From NCBI RefSeq assembly GCF_004209775.1, contig NZ_CP035914.1, positions 1,116,001 to 1,180,000 on the forward strand: a stretch of DNA of 64,000 nucleotides, in the 5' to 3' direction. Positions 38,532 to 46,510 of the stretch are shown one piece after another. Positions within the stretch are counted from its first letter, which is position 1; every line of letters begins with the position of its first letter. A program made the translations under genes and the position numbers. The stretch comes from Synechococcus sp. WH 8101. Lineage in GTDB: Bacteria; Cyanobacteriota; Cyanobacteriia; PCC-6307; Cyanobiaceae. The notes below the pieces were generated by a model that was not told the origin of the DNA, made no database searches, and saw only the letters and a program-made list of their open reading frames with translations.

Positions 38532-38690
38532 TCAGAAGTGGGTCCGCAGGGCGTCGGCGCTGTTGCCCCAGAGCTTGCGTTTGGCGGCCTCGGCATCGGC
38601 GATGAACAGCCGTGCTTCTGCGCGGTTGGTGCAGGTGCGTGCCCGTTCTTCCAGTTGCATCAACTGCACCAGTTGCTGGGTTGTGGACAT
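38532..38690 (-). CDS. Small helical protein, copy B
   Basis: 52 residues from the ATG at 38690, with the same AGGAGG site as copy A. It differs by Ser for Thr at residue 2 and is otherwise the same. Function unknown. Confidence 0.65.
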   Translation of the reverse strand: MSTTQQLVQLMQLEERARTCTNRAEARLFIADAEAAKRKLWGNSADALRTHF

Positions 38691-38779
38691 GACCACCTCC
38701 TGGTGTTCCTGCATCAAGGTTAACCCTGGGTTAACCCATTGGTGCACGTTGGCGCGGAGGCTGATTGGGATGGAGCTGA

Positions 38780-39232
38780 TCAGGCGGCGTTGTGCTCCTT
38801 TTCGGTGCCATGGAAGGGGAAGGGAGCCGGTGCAATGGCGCTCTGCCGGCGCTGGGCGCGGAGACGGCCGTATTGCTGTTGCAGCAGCTCAATCACCAGC
38901 GTCGGGTGGCGATGGATGAGCTCGAGAAAGGAAGACCGATCCAGGCACAGCAGCTGCACGGGCGTGAGCGCCCTGGCCGCCAGTTGATGGCGCTGATGCC
39001 GTGAGGCGAGATCGGGATAGGAGAAGAGATCGCCGCTGCGGCAGCGAGAGGCTGAGGCGATGTTCGGGCCATCGAGTGACACCAGCCCGCGCTCGACGGC
39101 AAAGATGGCGCGGACCGGATCGCCTTGCTGCACGATCAGGCTGCCCGTAGGCAGGAACCAGCGATCGGCACCACTCTGTTCCGCGATCAGCTCAAGGGGT
39201 GTGGGCAGGGTGCGCTGGCTGAGAATCTCCAT
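38780..39232 (-). CDS. Cyclic-nucleotide-binding-domain protein without HTH, copy B
   Basis: 150 residues. Substitutions relative to copy A are few (RHQRHQ for RHQHHQ, LLCLDRS for LLRLDRS, LLQQQYG for LLQRQYG). As in copy A, the effector-domain core is present and the DNA-binding domain absent. Confidence 0.7.
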   Translation of the reverse strand: MEILSQRTLPTPLELIAEQSGADRWFLPTGSLIVQQGDPVRAIFAVERGLVSLDGPNIASASRCRSGDLFSYPDLASRHQRHQLAARALTPVQLLCLDRSSFLELIHRHPTLVIELLQQQYGRLRAQRRQSAIAPAPFPFHGTEKEHNAA

Positions 39233-39302
39233 CGCCAACGTCAGGGACTTGATGGAGTTGTAGGCAGAGCAGCGCAGCGGCGCCAGAGCCCGCTGTTGCC
39301 AG

Positions 39303-39695
39303 TCAGGGCTTGCTGTCGTTGATCTCCTTGAGCAGCTCCTCAAGCAGCTGGCGTTCGTCTGGAGTGGGTTGATTGCGCAGGGGTTCAGCCATGTGGAGAT
39401 CATCGATCAGGCCGTAGAAGCGCACATCGAACCAGAGCAAGAACAACTCGAGTGTGAGCGGTTGGGGCCAGAAGCTCGGGTCCTCACACCAGCAGCGCAG
39501 CTCCTCCTGAAAGATCGGCTGGTAATGCTCCCGCAGGCGCTCGTCTGGGGGGCGGTCCTGATCCTGGATGGGGATCAGATAGAGGGAGGGTTCGAGATCA
39601 TCGATCAGGGGCGCTTCTGGTTCCATTTCATGGGCCCAGGCCCGCATGGGGGAACGGGCGCGGACGCCGATGGCGCAACGATTCACCACTCCCAT
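39303..39695 (-). CDS. VVNRCA-family hypothetical protein, copy B
   Basis: 130 residues from the ATG at 39695, identical to copy A over essentially all of its length. Immediately upstream of the start the two copies diverge, so they have different promoters. Confidence 0.7.
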   Translation of the reverse strand: MGVVNRCAIGVRARSPMRAWAHEMEPEAPLIDDLEPSLYLIPIQDQDRPPDERLREHYQPIFQEELRCWCEDPSFWPQPLTLELFLLWFDVRFYGLIDDLHMAEPLRNQPTPDERQLLEELLKEINDSKP

Positions 39696-39806
39696 GCGCC
39701 CGTAGCTGAACCGCGCCTGTCGGTGTCCCAGCGAACCCCCTGCGCTCAACCGTAGAAACGTCCATGGCGCCCGTCAGCTGATGAGGCGAAGCGCGGGTGG
39801 ACCCGA

Positions 39807-40004
39807 TCAGCCCTGCAGCAAGCGATGGGGGCAGCAGGTGGTGTCGAGCGTGGCGATCACGGCACTGTTGTCGGGATGAAGGATCCGGTAGTGCCGTCCG
39901 TCGGAACAGCAACGGGTCTGGGCTTCCTGATGGGCCCAGTATTCGCTGCTGCAACGCCCTTGCTCTCGCCAACCATCGGGATGGAGAACCTGAATGACAA
40001 ACAT
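39807..40004 (-). CDS. Small Cys/His-containing hypothetical protein
   Basis: A 65-residue protein: MFVIQVLHPDGWREQGRCSS, QEAQTRCCSDGRHYRILHPD, ATLDTTCCPHRLL. The start resembles other short cyanobacterial proteins beginning xFxIQVLHxDGW. It has five Cys and several His, so it might bind metal. Family unknown. Confidence 0.55.
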   Translation of the reverse strand: MFVIQVLHPDGWREQGRCSSEYWAHQEAQTRCCSDGRHYRILHPDNSAVIATLDTTCCPHRLLQG

Positions 40005-40165
40005 GAGGTCAGTGTTGGTCGCTTCCTTTCAGTGAAAAACGAGAGCCGGGGAATGGTATGGGATCTGCAGATCGGCTTTGGGATCAAGGCGATTGGCAGT
40101 TGATTTGGTCGTGGTTGTCACCGGTTGATGTGTGCATGTGCGGATCAGAAACTTCGTTCCCTGGT

Positions 40166-40906
40166 TCATTGCAAAGGGTGGCTCCATTGATCGAGCAGGT
40201 TGGAGAAGAGTCTGCGGGCCTGCAGTTCGATCTGGGGGTGCAGCCGGGACCAGTCCTGAAGCAATTGCTCCGGACCATCGGCTCCCATCGCAGCGATGAC
40301 GTAGTCCCGATCCTCTTGGATCCACTGCTCCAGATTTGGACCACTCACTTCGAGATGGCATTGCAGAGCGAACGCATGCTGTGCGATGCGAAAGACCTGC
40401 TCGCGGCAGTGCAAGGAGGAGGCCAGCAATGTCGCTGAGGCGGGGAGGCGAATGCGATCGCCATGCCAGTGCAAAACAGTTTCGCTCGGATTCATGCCCC
40501 TGAGCACGGGTTCCTGCTCCGCGTTCCTGAGCCAATGAATGGCGCCGTAGCCAACTTCTTTCAAGGGCATGGGTGGTTCACCGACCCGCAGAGGTTCCAC
40601 CGAGCCGCCAGCGGCGATGGCGAGGAGCTGGGCCCCAAGGCAGATGCCCAGAATCGGTTGTTGCTTCTGGTGTCTGCATCGGATCCACTCGAGCTCCTGT
40701 TGCAGCCAGGGCAGGGGATCGGAGGTGCTCATCGGGCCACCGAGCACCAGGGCGATACTGCCGTGCGTTTCGGTGTGATCGGGTAGGCGATCGCCGCGAT
40801 CGGTGCGAAAGACCTCAATAGCCAGGCCACGCTCCAGTGCCAGATCTGCGATGAGATCCGGCCCCTCACAGGCAAGGTGTTGAAGCACCAGCAATCGATC
40901 GGCCAT
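40166..40906 (-). CDS. Class I glutamine amidotransferase-like protein
   Basis: The 246-residue protein from the ATG at 40906 has the triad-I amidotransferase fold: LVLQHLACEGPDLIADLALE, ALVLGGPMSTSDPLPWL, nucleophile Cys in PILGICLGAQLLAIAAGG, and the His/Glu pair in AFALQCHLEVSGP. Similar stand-alone proteins (GuaA-like glutaminase domains) transfer or hydrolyse gamma-glutamyl groups. The synthetase partner is absent, so the substrate is unknown. Confidence 0.88.
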   Translation of the reverse strand: MADRLLVLQHLACEGPDLIADLALERGLAIEVFRTDRGDRLPDHTETHGSIALVLGGPMSTSDPLPWLQQELEWIRCRHQKQQPILGICLGAQLLAIAAGGSVEPLRVGEPPMPLKEVGYGAIHWLRNAEQEPVLRGMNPSETVLHWHGDRIRLPASATLLASSLHCREQVFRIAQHAFALQCHLEVSGPNLEQWIQEDRDYVIAAMGADGPEQLLQDWSRLHPQIELQARRLFSNLLDQWSHPLQ

Positions 40907-41146
40907 CAGGGAAACGCCGAGGCCATGACTCAGCAGAATTCGGCAGGACGATGTCACTGTCGGATGAGCCGACCAGGCTTGTTTGTTGTGGTTGCTGCAG
41001 ACCAGGCCAGGAGGCTTGGAGACGATGGGTACCGAAACAGTTGGATGCCCATCGATGGAATTCGCCCTGCTCGCCGGCGTTGTTACGGCCGCTGTGTCGT
41101 TCTGCGCGTTCTGGGATCAGAAGGTATCGCGCTGAGCGGATTGTGA

Positions 41147-41557
41147 TCAATCAGCGAACCCTTGTCCGCCATCAGCACGCCGGAGCTTTCTGGCCATTGC
41201 GTCAAAGGCAGCCTGTTCTTCTGCTGAGGGGTGGTTGCGCAGTTCTTCCTCATCATCTGCGTCGATGACAAGCGGATGAAGGATGGCAGTGAACCATTGC
41301 TGAAACTGTTCCAGGTTCCGATCCTGCGGCCAGAGGTCTCGGTCGTACGACCATGTGCAGAGCTCTTCCTCAAAAATCCACTCACAGCACTCTGCAAGTA
41401 GCTCCTCTCCGTCTTCAGCGGAGTCATATTCGGGGATCAGATACACATGTGGTGGAAATCCAAAGCATTCACATCCTTCCGGTGCCACTGTCATGGCCCA
41501 ATCGATGAGAGGCTGCCGGGCCTGGATGCTGACTGCGCAGCGGTTGACGACTGACAT
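41147..41557 (-). CDS. VVNRCA-family hypothetical protein, diverged paralogue
   Basis: 136 residues: MSVVNRCAVSIQARQPLIDW, then VYLIPEYDSAEDGEELLAEC, FEEELCTWSYDRDLWPQDRN and LRNHPSAEEQAAFDA. It aligns along its length with the two copies at 35339 and 39303 but is clearly older. Function unknown. Confidence 0.7.
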   Translation of the reverse strand: MSVVNRCAVSIQARQPLIDWAMTVAPEGCECFGFPPHVYLIPEYDSAEDGEELLAECCEWIFEEELCTWSYDRDLWPQDRNLEQFQQWFTAILHPLVIDADDEEELRNHPSAEEQAAFDAMARKLRRADGGQGFAD

Positions 41558-41639
41558 GGAACCGGATGCGCTTTGGTGTTTGCTTCTCTTGACGATGACC
41601 TTGTGTTGTCTGTTTTGGGGCGTTCATACAAGCTTTGTT

Positions 41640-42107
41640 AAAGCCGTTTAGTTGGTGGTTACCCCCCGGCGGCGGGGGAAGAGGATGCCACGCGGCGCCA
41701 GGGCTGCGCGAGCCGATCAAGGCGCGATGCGCTGATCGGCCCTTGCCCTCGCGTGTGGGTTCTATTCCTCGCCGCCACCGGGGTGGGTGGTTTGGGTTCT
41801 GCTGGCATAAATGGTCTCCCGCGACTGCGGTGGCCCGGCGCATTGAGGCCGCTCTGAGGTGCATGGAAGCGGCTGTGGTGGCTGCGTTGCTGGCGTTTGG
41901 TGATGTGCCTTGCTCTTGTTGAAATAGCGGCGCTGCTTATGCCTTGGGCGGGAAGATTTGGGCGCATTAAGTTCTAAGAAGAGAGCCCGAAACTACCTGT
42001 TTAGCCTAGCGCATAGTACGCCTGTATTGATAGAATAAGAGGATGCTCAGGGGAGGGTCTCTCGCCCGCTGATTCCCTTGCTGCTGCTGTCTTTTGCTTC
42101 CTGAAAA
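41640..42107. other. Intergenic region
   Basis: No convincing gene is seen in about 470 bases. The right part (41975-42050) is A+T-rich, with TATTGATAGAATAAG at about 42024-42040, and probably holds the promoter for the gene at 42108. Several open frames here have composition unlike real proteins. Confidence 0.4.
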
Positions 42108-42593
42108 TTGGCTCGAAATTTTTGTTCTGGTGCCGCCGCATTGGCGCCGCCTGTTGTTTCGTCAGATCCCTTGTCTGGTTGCACGCAACTGGTGATGGTG
42201 GCTGGTGGCGGCCGTGATCTCACCTGGCCGGTGGAGCGGGTTGCGGCCCATCTGCTTGAGGTCTCCCGTGGCCGCTTGGTTCAGGCCTTGTTCCATGGCG
42301 CAGCCCGCGGCGCCGATCAGGCGATTGCCGCTGCCGCTGAGCAGCTGGGTTGGCCTCAGTGGCCCTGCCCGGCGCATTGGGATCGCCATGGCCGCTCAGC
42401 GGGCCCGATTCGGAATCGGCTGATGCTTGTCACTGCGCTGGAGCGTGTTGCGGCATTGCCGCAGGGCTGCGGCCTGCTGGTGATCGGCTTTCCAGGCGAG
42501 CGGGGCACGCGCTCATTGCTGGAGCAGGCCCGGTGCATGGCGCAGCGCGCCAGTTGCTTTCGGGTCGCGGTGCTGCAGATCCCAGGGGCATAG
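42108..42593 (+). CDS. DUF2493 / SLOG-superfamily (YspA-like) protein
   Basis: A protein of up to 161 residues with MVAGGGRDLTWPVERVAAHL, ALFHGAARGADQAIAAAAEQ, AHWDRHGRSAGPIRNRLML and VIGFPGERGTRSLLEQA. This is the nucleotide-binding-like SLOG fold common on phages and plasmids. The start is uncertain: TTG 42108, or ATG 42195 just before the first motif. It sits upstream of the Gp157-like and Rad52-like genes and may share their transcript. SLOG proteins are thought to bind nucleotide-derived ligands. Confidence 0.75.
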   Translation: MARNFCSGAAALAPPVVSSDPLSGCTQLVMVAGGGRDLTWPVERVAAHLLEVSRGRLVQALFHGAARGADQAIAAAAEQLGWPQWPCPAHWDRHGRSAGPIRNRLMLVTALERVAALPQGCGLLVIGFPGERGTRSLLEQARCMAQRASCFRVAVLQIPGA

Positions 42594-42689
42594 CTGCTTG
42601 TGGCGGTGCTCGGCCTTCTGAGCTGAGCCCCTGCTTTCACCCTCACTTCTCTTCATTCCCTTTTCTCTCCTCACCCCCCCATTCACCGA

Positions 42690-43342
42690 TGTCTGTTGCC
42701 TTTCCCCTCACTGCCCCTCTGGCTGAATCCGCCAAATTGCCCAGCCTCTGGGAGCTCGGCAGTGCCCTTGAGGCCGAAACCCACTGGATCGCCCAGCTCG
42801 CCGAACGCCTCGATACTGGCGATGAGGACGAACGCGCCCTTGCGATTGCGGACCTGGAGGACTCCCTCGCCTCTGAGGAGCACCAGCGGGAGGCGTTTGT
42901 GCGTAAGGCCGATGCCACCTGCTGGGTGATCGAGAGGCTCCGCGCTGAGGCCAGTTACCACCAGAGCCAATCGAAACGCTTTGCTGCCCTGGCCAAAGGG
43001 GAGGACAACCGCGCCGATGCCCTGGAAGCCACCCTGGTGCATCTGCTCGATCGGCTGGAACCCGGCGCCAGCGCCCACCGGCTCCACGATCACTGCCTCC
43101 GCTCGCGGCTGACAGAGGCAATTGAGATCGATGACGCCAGCGCCCTGCCCGCTGAGCTGCTCACCACCCAGACGACAAGCACCCCGAACAAAAGCTCGAT
43201 CAAGGCCCGCATCCGCGCCGTGATTGCAGCAGCCGTGGCGGGCCTGCCCAAACCAGAAGCGGCCCACCTCGCCTTTTCGTTGGCTGCCACAGCGGTGCCC
43301 GGGGCCCGCCTGATCAAGCGACGCCACTGGTCCATCACCTGA
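42690..43342 (+). CDS. Siphovirus Gp157-like protein
   Basis: From the ATG at 42690 the protein has 217 residues: an N-terminal ELGSALEAETHWIAQLAERL, an acidic stretch (DTGDEDERALAIADLED), then RKADATCWVIERLRAEASYH and KRFAALAKGEDNRADALEAT. The acidic helix, then the Lys-containing helix preceding further long helices, resembles the phage Gp157 layout, as does its position just before an annealing protein gene. The C-terminal part (KARIRAVIAAAVAGLPKPEA) differs. It probably assists recombination, but that is inference. Confidence 0.6.
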
Positions 43343-43446
43343 GGCCAGGGGCCTCCTTGCCATGGGGTTTGCAGCAGCGGGCCCCATTTCCACTCCCTTC
43401 TCTCCAGTTCTCTCCACTCACCCACACACGCACTGAAATCATCGCC

Positions 43447-44367
43447 ATGGCCATCACTTCCACAGCCAGCACCAGCCAATCCAGCAAGGCCGCAAGGCCT
43501 TCTTCCAGCGCCGGAGCCGAGCGCTCCGCCATGCCGCGGTTGCCGCAACGCCACCCCTCGGCGCTGCAACTGCTGCGCGAATCGCTCCAGCAGGAAGGCG
43601 ACGCCACCACGCCCGCTCCTGCTGCGCCTCCGCACGTTGCAGCTGCTCCAGCTGTTTCAGGATTCAGTGCCCGCCAACGGGAGCTGCTCGCCGCCCCGCT
43701 CGATCGCGCCAAGGTGCGGCAACGGGAGCAGGGCCGAATGCGCGTCAGCTACCTGGAGGGCTGGCAGGTGATTGCTGAGGCGAACCGGATCTTTGGCTTT
43801 GATGGCTGGGACCGGCTCACCTTGAACGCCAGCTGCGTGGCGGAACACGAGCGGCCCGTGGGCCGGGAACGCAAAAGTGGCTGGGGTGTGACCTACACCG
43901 TCCGGGTGCGGATTGTCGTGATCGCCGGTGAACGCTGCTTGATCCGCGAGGGCTCCGGTGCCGGCCATGGCATTGATCTGGATCAGGGCCTGGCGCATGA
44001 ATCAGCGCTCAAGGAAGCGGAGACCGATGCGACAAAACGGGCGCTGATGAGCTTTGGCAACGCCTTTGGCCTGGCGCTCTACGACAAACAGCAACGCCAG
44101 GTGAGCAGCGGCAGGGAGCAGGGCTCGGCCACCAAGACCGCTCAGCAACAGGTCGAGCCGGTTGATGCCCCCCTGGAGCCAGCGGTGATCACAGGCCTGC
44201 AGACGCGGATCAAGGCGCTGCCCCCATCACGGCTGGAGGCGTTCTCCAGGGGCTTCCGTGTTGCATTCCAGGTGCCTGATACTCAGCCGTCGCTGGCGGG
44301 ACTGATCACGACCAGCGCCCATCAGCGCTGGATCGAGGGGTTCCTGGGGTTGCGCTCAGGTGCGTGA
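43447..44367 (+). CDS. Rad52/Rad22-family single-strand annealing protein
   Basis: The 306-residue protein from the ATG at 43447 has a Ser/Ala/Pro-rich N-terminus (about 1-70), then the Rad52-like core LLAAPLDRAKVRQREQGRMR, SYLEGWQVIAEANRIFGFDG and ATKRALMSFGNAFGLALYD. Such proteins anneal complementary single strands in recombination, often for phages or mobile DNA. The C-terminal part is variable. It follows the Gp157-like gene by about 100 bases on the same strand. Confidence 0.85.
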   Translation: MAITSTASTSQSSKAARPSSSAGAERSAMPRLPQRHPSALQLLRESLQQEGDATTPAPAAPPHVAAAPAVSGFSARQRELLAAPLDRAKVRQREQGRMRVSYLEGWQVIAEANRIFGFDGWDRLTLNASCVAEHERPVGRERKSGWGVTYTVRVRIVVIAGERCLIREGSGAGHGIDLDQGLAHESALKEAETDATKRALMSFGNAFGLALYDKQQRQVSSGREQGSATKTAQQQVEPVDAPLEPAVITGLQTRIKALPPSRLEAFSRGFRVAFQVPDTQPSLAGLITTSAHQRWIEGFLGLRSGA

Positions 44368-44421
44368 TTCGCGCTCCTGGAGCCCTGCAGCAGCTGAAAA
44401 ATGGTATAGATTCAGACCTGT

Positions 44422-44685
44422 ATGGACTTTGAATTCGATCCACGTAAAAGCCAGGCCAATCTGGAAAAGCACGGCATCGATTTCATTGCTGCGCAGGCGT
44501 TATGGGGAGATCCTGCTCTGTTGGAGATCCCCGCCCGCCCGGCCGATGAACCACGTTGGCTTGTGATTGGTCGAATCCAGAGCAAACACTGGTCAGCCGT
44601 GATCACAAGGCGCGGTCAGGCCACTCGATTGATTTCTGTTCGCCGTTCACGCCCTGAGGAGATTCAGCTCTATGAACAGTTCTGA
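44422..44685 (+). CDS. brnT: BrnT-family toxin
   Basis: The 87-residue DUF497 ribonuclease-fold protein has the hallmark FEFDPRKSQANLEKHGIDF, then PADEPRWLVIGRIQSKHWSA and the C-terminal TRLISVRRSRPEEIQLYEQF. BrnT toxins cut RNA and are neutralised by BrnA. The 14-base overlap with the antitoxin gene supports co-translation. Confidence 0.88.
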   Translation: MDFEFDPRKSQANLEKHGIDFIAAQALWGDPALLEIPARPADEPRWLVIGRIQSKHWSAVITRRGQATRLISVRRSRPEEIQLYEQF

Positions 44686-44929
44686 ATTTGATCGACGCTT
44701 TGACAGCGGTGAGTCCGTTCTGGAGGGCTTGGATCTGGAGTCCGCCCGGCGACCTCGCTTGGAGCAGAAACGCGTCAATGTCGATTTTCCGCTCTGGATG
44801 GTGGATCAATTGGATCGAGAAGCGTCGCGTCTCGGTGTAACGCGCCAATCGATCATCAAGGTATGGCTCTCAGAGCGGCTCGAGCATCAACGCGGTGTCG
44901 ACCCCACCCAGGTTTCAGGCAACCGTTGA
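44672..44929 (+). CDS. brnA: BrnA-like ribbon-helix-helix antitoxin
   Basis: The 85-residue protein has an acidic N-terminus (SEFDRRFDSGESVLEGLDLE) that should wrap the toxin, followed by a ribbon-helix-helix DNA-binding part: KRVNVDFPLWMVDQLDREAS and GVTRQSIIKVWLSERLE. It is expected to neutralise BrnT and repress its own promoter. Confidence 0.85.
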   Translation: MNSSEFDRRFDSGESVLEGLDLESARRPRLEQKRVNVDFPLWMVDQLDREASRLGVTRQSIIKVWLSERLEHQRGVDPTQVSGNR

Positions 44930-45025
44930 TGCAGTCCGTGCCCTGGCAAAGGTCAGCGTGACGAACGCATGACTCCAGCGGTGGTGCTTAGCGTTCGCAG
45001 GATGTCCGGGTTGGGGGTTGCGGCC

Positions 45026-45265
45026 ATGCCGATCAATAACCCGCTGACCTGGGCGGACTGCCCAGCAGTCGAACGGAATCCCCAGTGCGTCAGTGGGGCC
45101 TGGGTGTTTCGTGGGACCCGAATTCCGGTGGCGGCTCTGTTTCAGAACCTGGAGGACGGTGTATCTCTGGCTGAATTCGTGGAGTTCTTCCCGGGGGTCA
45201 CGATCGAGCAGGCCCGAGAAGTGCTTGGGCACGCGGCGAGAAGCACCGCTATGGATCAGGCCTGA
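45026..45265 (+). CDS. DUF433-family antitoxin
   Basis: From the ATG at 45026 the 79-residue protein has the DUF433 pattern: CVSGAWVFRGTRIPVAALFQ, then LEDGVSLAEFVEFFPGVTIE and QAREVLGHAARS. These act as antitoxins to PIN-like toxins, with an HTH that binds DNA. It overlaps the toxin gene by one base (TGATG). An upstream ATG at 44969 is a less likely start. Confidence 0.8.
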   Translation: MPINNPLTWADCPAVERNPQCVSGAWVFRGTRIPVAALFQNLEDGVSLAEFVEFFPGVTIEQAREVLGHAARSTAMDQA

Positions 45266-45585
45266 TGCGGATCCTGCTTGATCCAGGCACCCCGGAGCTC
45301 TTGCGGCGCTGGTTGATCAACCATGAGGTGAGCACCGCCGCAGAAGAGGGCTGGACAAGCGCCAGCAGTCTGGACCTGATCCAGCTGGCGCAACAGCGGG
45401 GCTTTGAGGTGCTCATCAGCACCGATGTGAGCCTGAAACATCACCCGAACCTGCAGCGTCCAGCGATCGCGATCCTGGTGCTCTCCACTGGTGAATGGGG
45501 CCGAGTGGGTGTGATCGCAGACAACGTCGCCGATGTGGTGGATGCCTTGCGCCCCGGCGAGTACTGCGAGATGACCATCCCCTGA
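45265..45585 (+). CDS. DUF5615 PIN-like toxin
   Basis: The 106-residue protein has RILLDPGTPELLRRWLINHE, then LDLIQLAQQRGFEVLISTDV and IAILVLSTGEWGRV. The conserved acidic pattern (D in LLDPGTP, D in STDV) marks the PIN-like ribonuclease fold. It pairs with the DUF433 gene as a probable toxin-antitoxin system. Confidence 0.8.
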   Translation: MRILLDPGTPELLRRWLINHEVSTAAEEGWTSASSLDLIQLAQQRGFEVLISTDVSLKHHPNLQRPAIAILVLSTGEWGRVGVIADNVADVVDALRPGEYCEMTIP

Positions 45586-45646
45586 CCCTCCAGACCTGAC
45601 CCCCCAGACCTGACCCCTTGTTCTAGCGGTTTGCCCGGAAGCAACA

Positions 45647-45672
45647 GAAAAGGCCGGCCAAGGGGCCGGCCT
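45647..45672 (-). terminator. Terminator of the gene at 45684
   Basis: AGGCCGGCC and GGCCGGCCT form a strong hairpin, followed on the minus strand by TTTTCTG. Just upstream (45595-45620), CCAGACCTGACCCC occurs as three near-copies in tandem. Confidence 0.75.
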
Positions 45673-45683
45673 GGACTGCGGCC

Positions 45684-45974
45684 TCAGCAGAGCTGTGAGG
45701 AGGCCTGGATTGCCTCGATCAACGCCTCCTGCTCGGCCTCAAGCGCCTGATCGATTTCATCGATTCGGGCGAGGAAGGAGGCGAGCACCGGCATCACATC
45801 CTCTTCCAGGCGGGTGATCTCTTCCTCTCCGTAGGGGTGATCAATCCAGGGCCTGGGGATCAGGAGCCCCCTGGCAGAACGTGAGGCAAGGATCCACTCC
45901 ACGGCGCGGTAGCAGGACTCAACCAGGGCGATCGGATCACCTGGAGAGGCGGAGATCAGGGAATGAAAGGCCAT
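45684..45974 (-). CDS. Hypothetical acidic protein
   Basis: The 96-residue frame from the ATG at 45974 (MAFHSLISASPGDPIALVES) contains ILASRSARGLLIPRPWIDHP and a long acidic helix (DQALEAEQEALIEAIQA). It has its own terminator, which supports a real gene. No known family. Confidence 0.5.
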   Translation of the reverse strand: MAFHSLISASPGDPIALVESCYRAVEWILASRSARGLLIPRPWIDHPYGEEEITRLEEDVMPVLASFLARIDEIDQALEAEQEALIEAIQASSQLC

Positions 45975-46153
45975 GAGCAACTGACGCTTGATGGCGCAGC
46001 GACGGGACGCCTGCAGGAACACCCCGCCCGGCAAGGGGCGATGGCAGACAAGAAGGTGCGATGAGCAGCGGCGCACAGCGGCTCGCTGCGATCGCACCAG
46101 AGCAAGCAGCCCAATCGCCTCGCGTCAGCCCTTGCCCAGGGGTGACCCTGGAG

Positions 46154-46196
46154 AGGCCCGGCGCAGCGTTTCTTGCGGCGCCTCCGGGAGTGGATG
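46154..46196. repeat. Left copy of direct repeat flanking the guanidine cassette
   Basis: AGGCCCGGCGCAGCG, then TTGCGGCGCCTCCGGGAG and TGGATG, matches 53687-53728 in the same orientation with about five differences and one indel. Sequence between the copies is more A+T-rich than either flank. Confidence 0.7.
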
Positions 46197-46290
46197 GTGA
46201 TGAGATACGGCTGATTCACAAAATTGGCTTTGTCGGAGCTTTGTGACTGTTGTTACATGTCTGGCAAGTAACGATCGATAGCTTAAGAAG

Positions 46291-46443
46291 GTGTCCACGA
46301 GAGGATTTTTGGGCTTCCTGAGATCATTTTGCTTGTTCGCTGGCATTTCGCTGTTGTCAGCAGCTGGCTTAATCGCAACCGCACATCCTGATCATCAAGA
46401 CCGTGGTCATCACGAGATACAGCACGACCATGAGCACAAGTGA
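46291..46443 (+). CDS. Tiny secreted His-rich peptide, possible metal binder
   Basis: A GTG-initiated frame codes 50 residues: a signal-like N-terminus (FLRSFCLFAGISLLSAAGLI) then a mature part with DHQDRGHHEIQHDHEHK, seven His in 17 residues. A stop codon lies four codons upstream of the GTG; AAGAAG directly precedes the start. It is the first gene inside the repeat-flanked cassette and ends about 70 bases before the guanidine riboswitch. GdmH needs nickel, so a periplasmic nickel (or zinc) chelator is plausible, but this is inference. Confidence 0.55.
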   Translation: MSTRGFLGFLRSFCLFAGISLLSAAGLIATAHPDHQDRGHHEIQHDHEHK

Positions 46444-46510
46444 TCCGCACTGACTCACGAAAACCGTAGTGGTTGGCACTGTTTCCAGGCTGCGTTTAGT
46501 CCACTCTAAT

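Larger units (their letters stand above)
38120..39698. repeat. Duplicated block, copy B (four genes)
   Basis: Direct repeat of 34157-35735, offset 3962-3964 bases. All four genes are intact in both copies, with few substitutions, so the duplication is recent or kept similar by gene conversion. Confidence 0.9.

Noticed and set aside
34157-39698. The duplicated blocks considered as copies of an insertion sequence.
   Set aside because: No transposase gene and no terminal inverted repeats or target duplications were seen at the edges.
41635-41967. Two overlapping open frames of about 100 codons in the 41.6-42.0 kb gap.
   Set aside because: Arg/Pro/Ser-rich readings with no start signal or family pattern; treated as intergenic.
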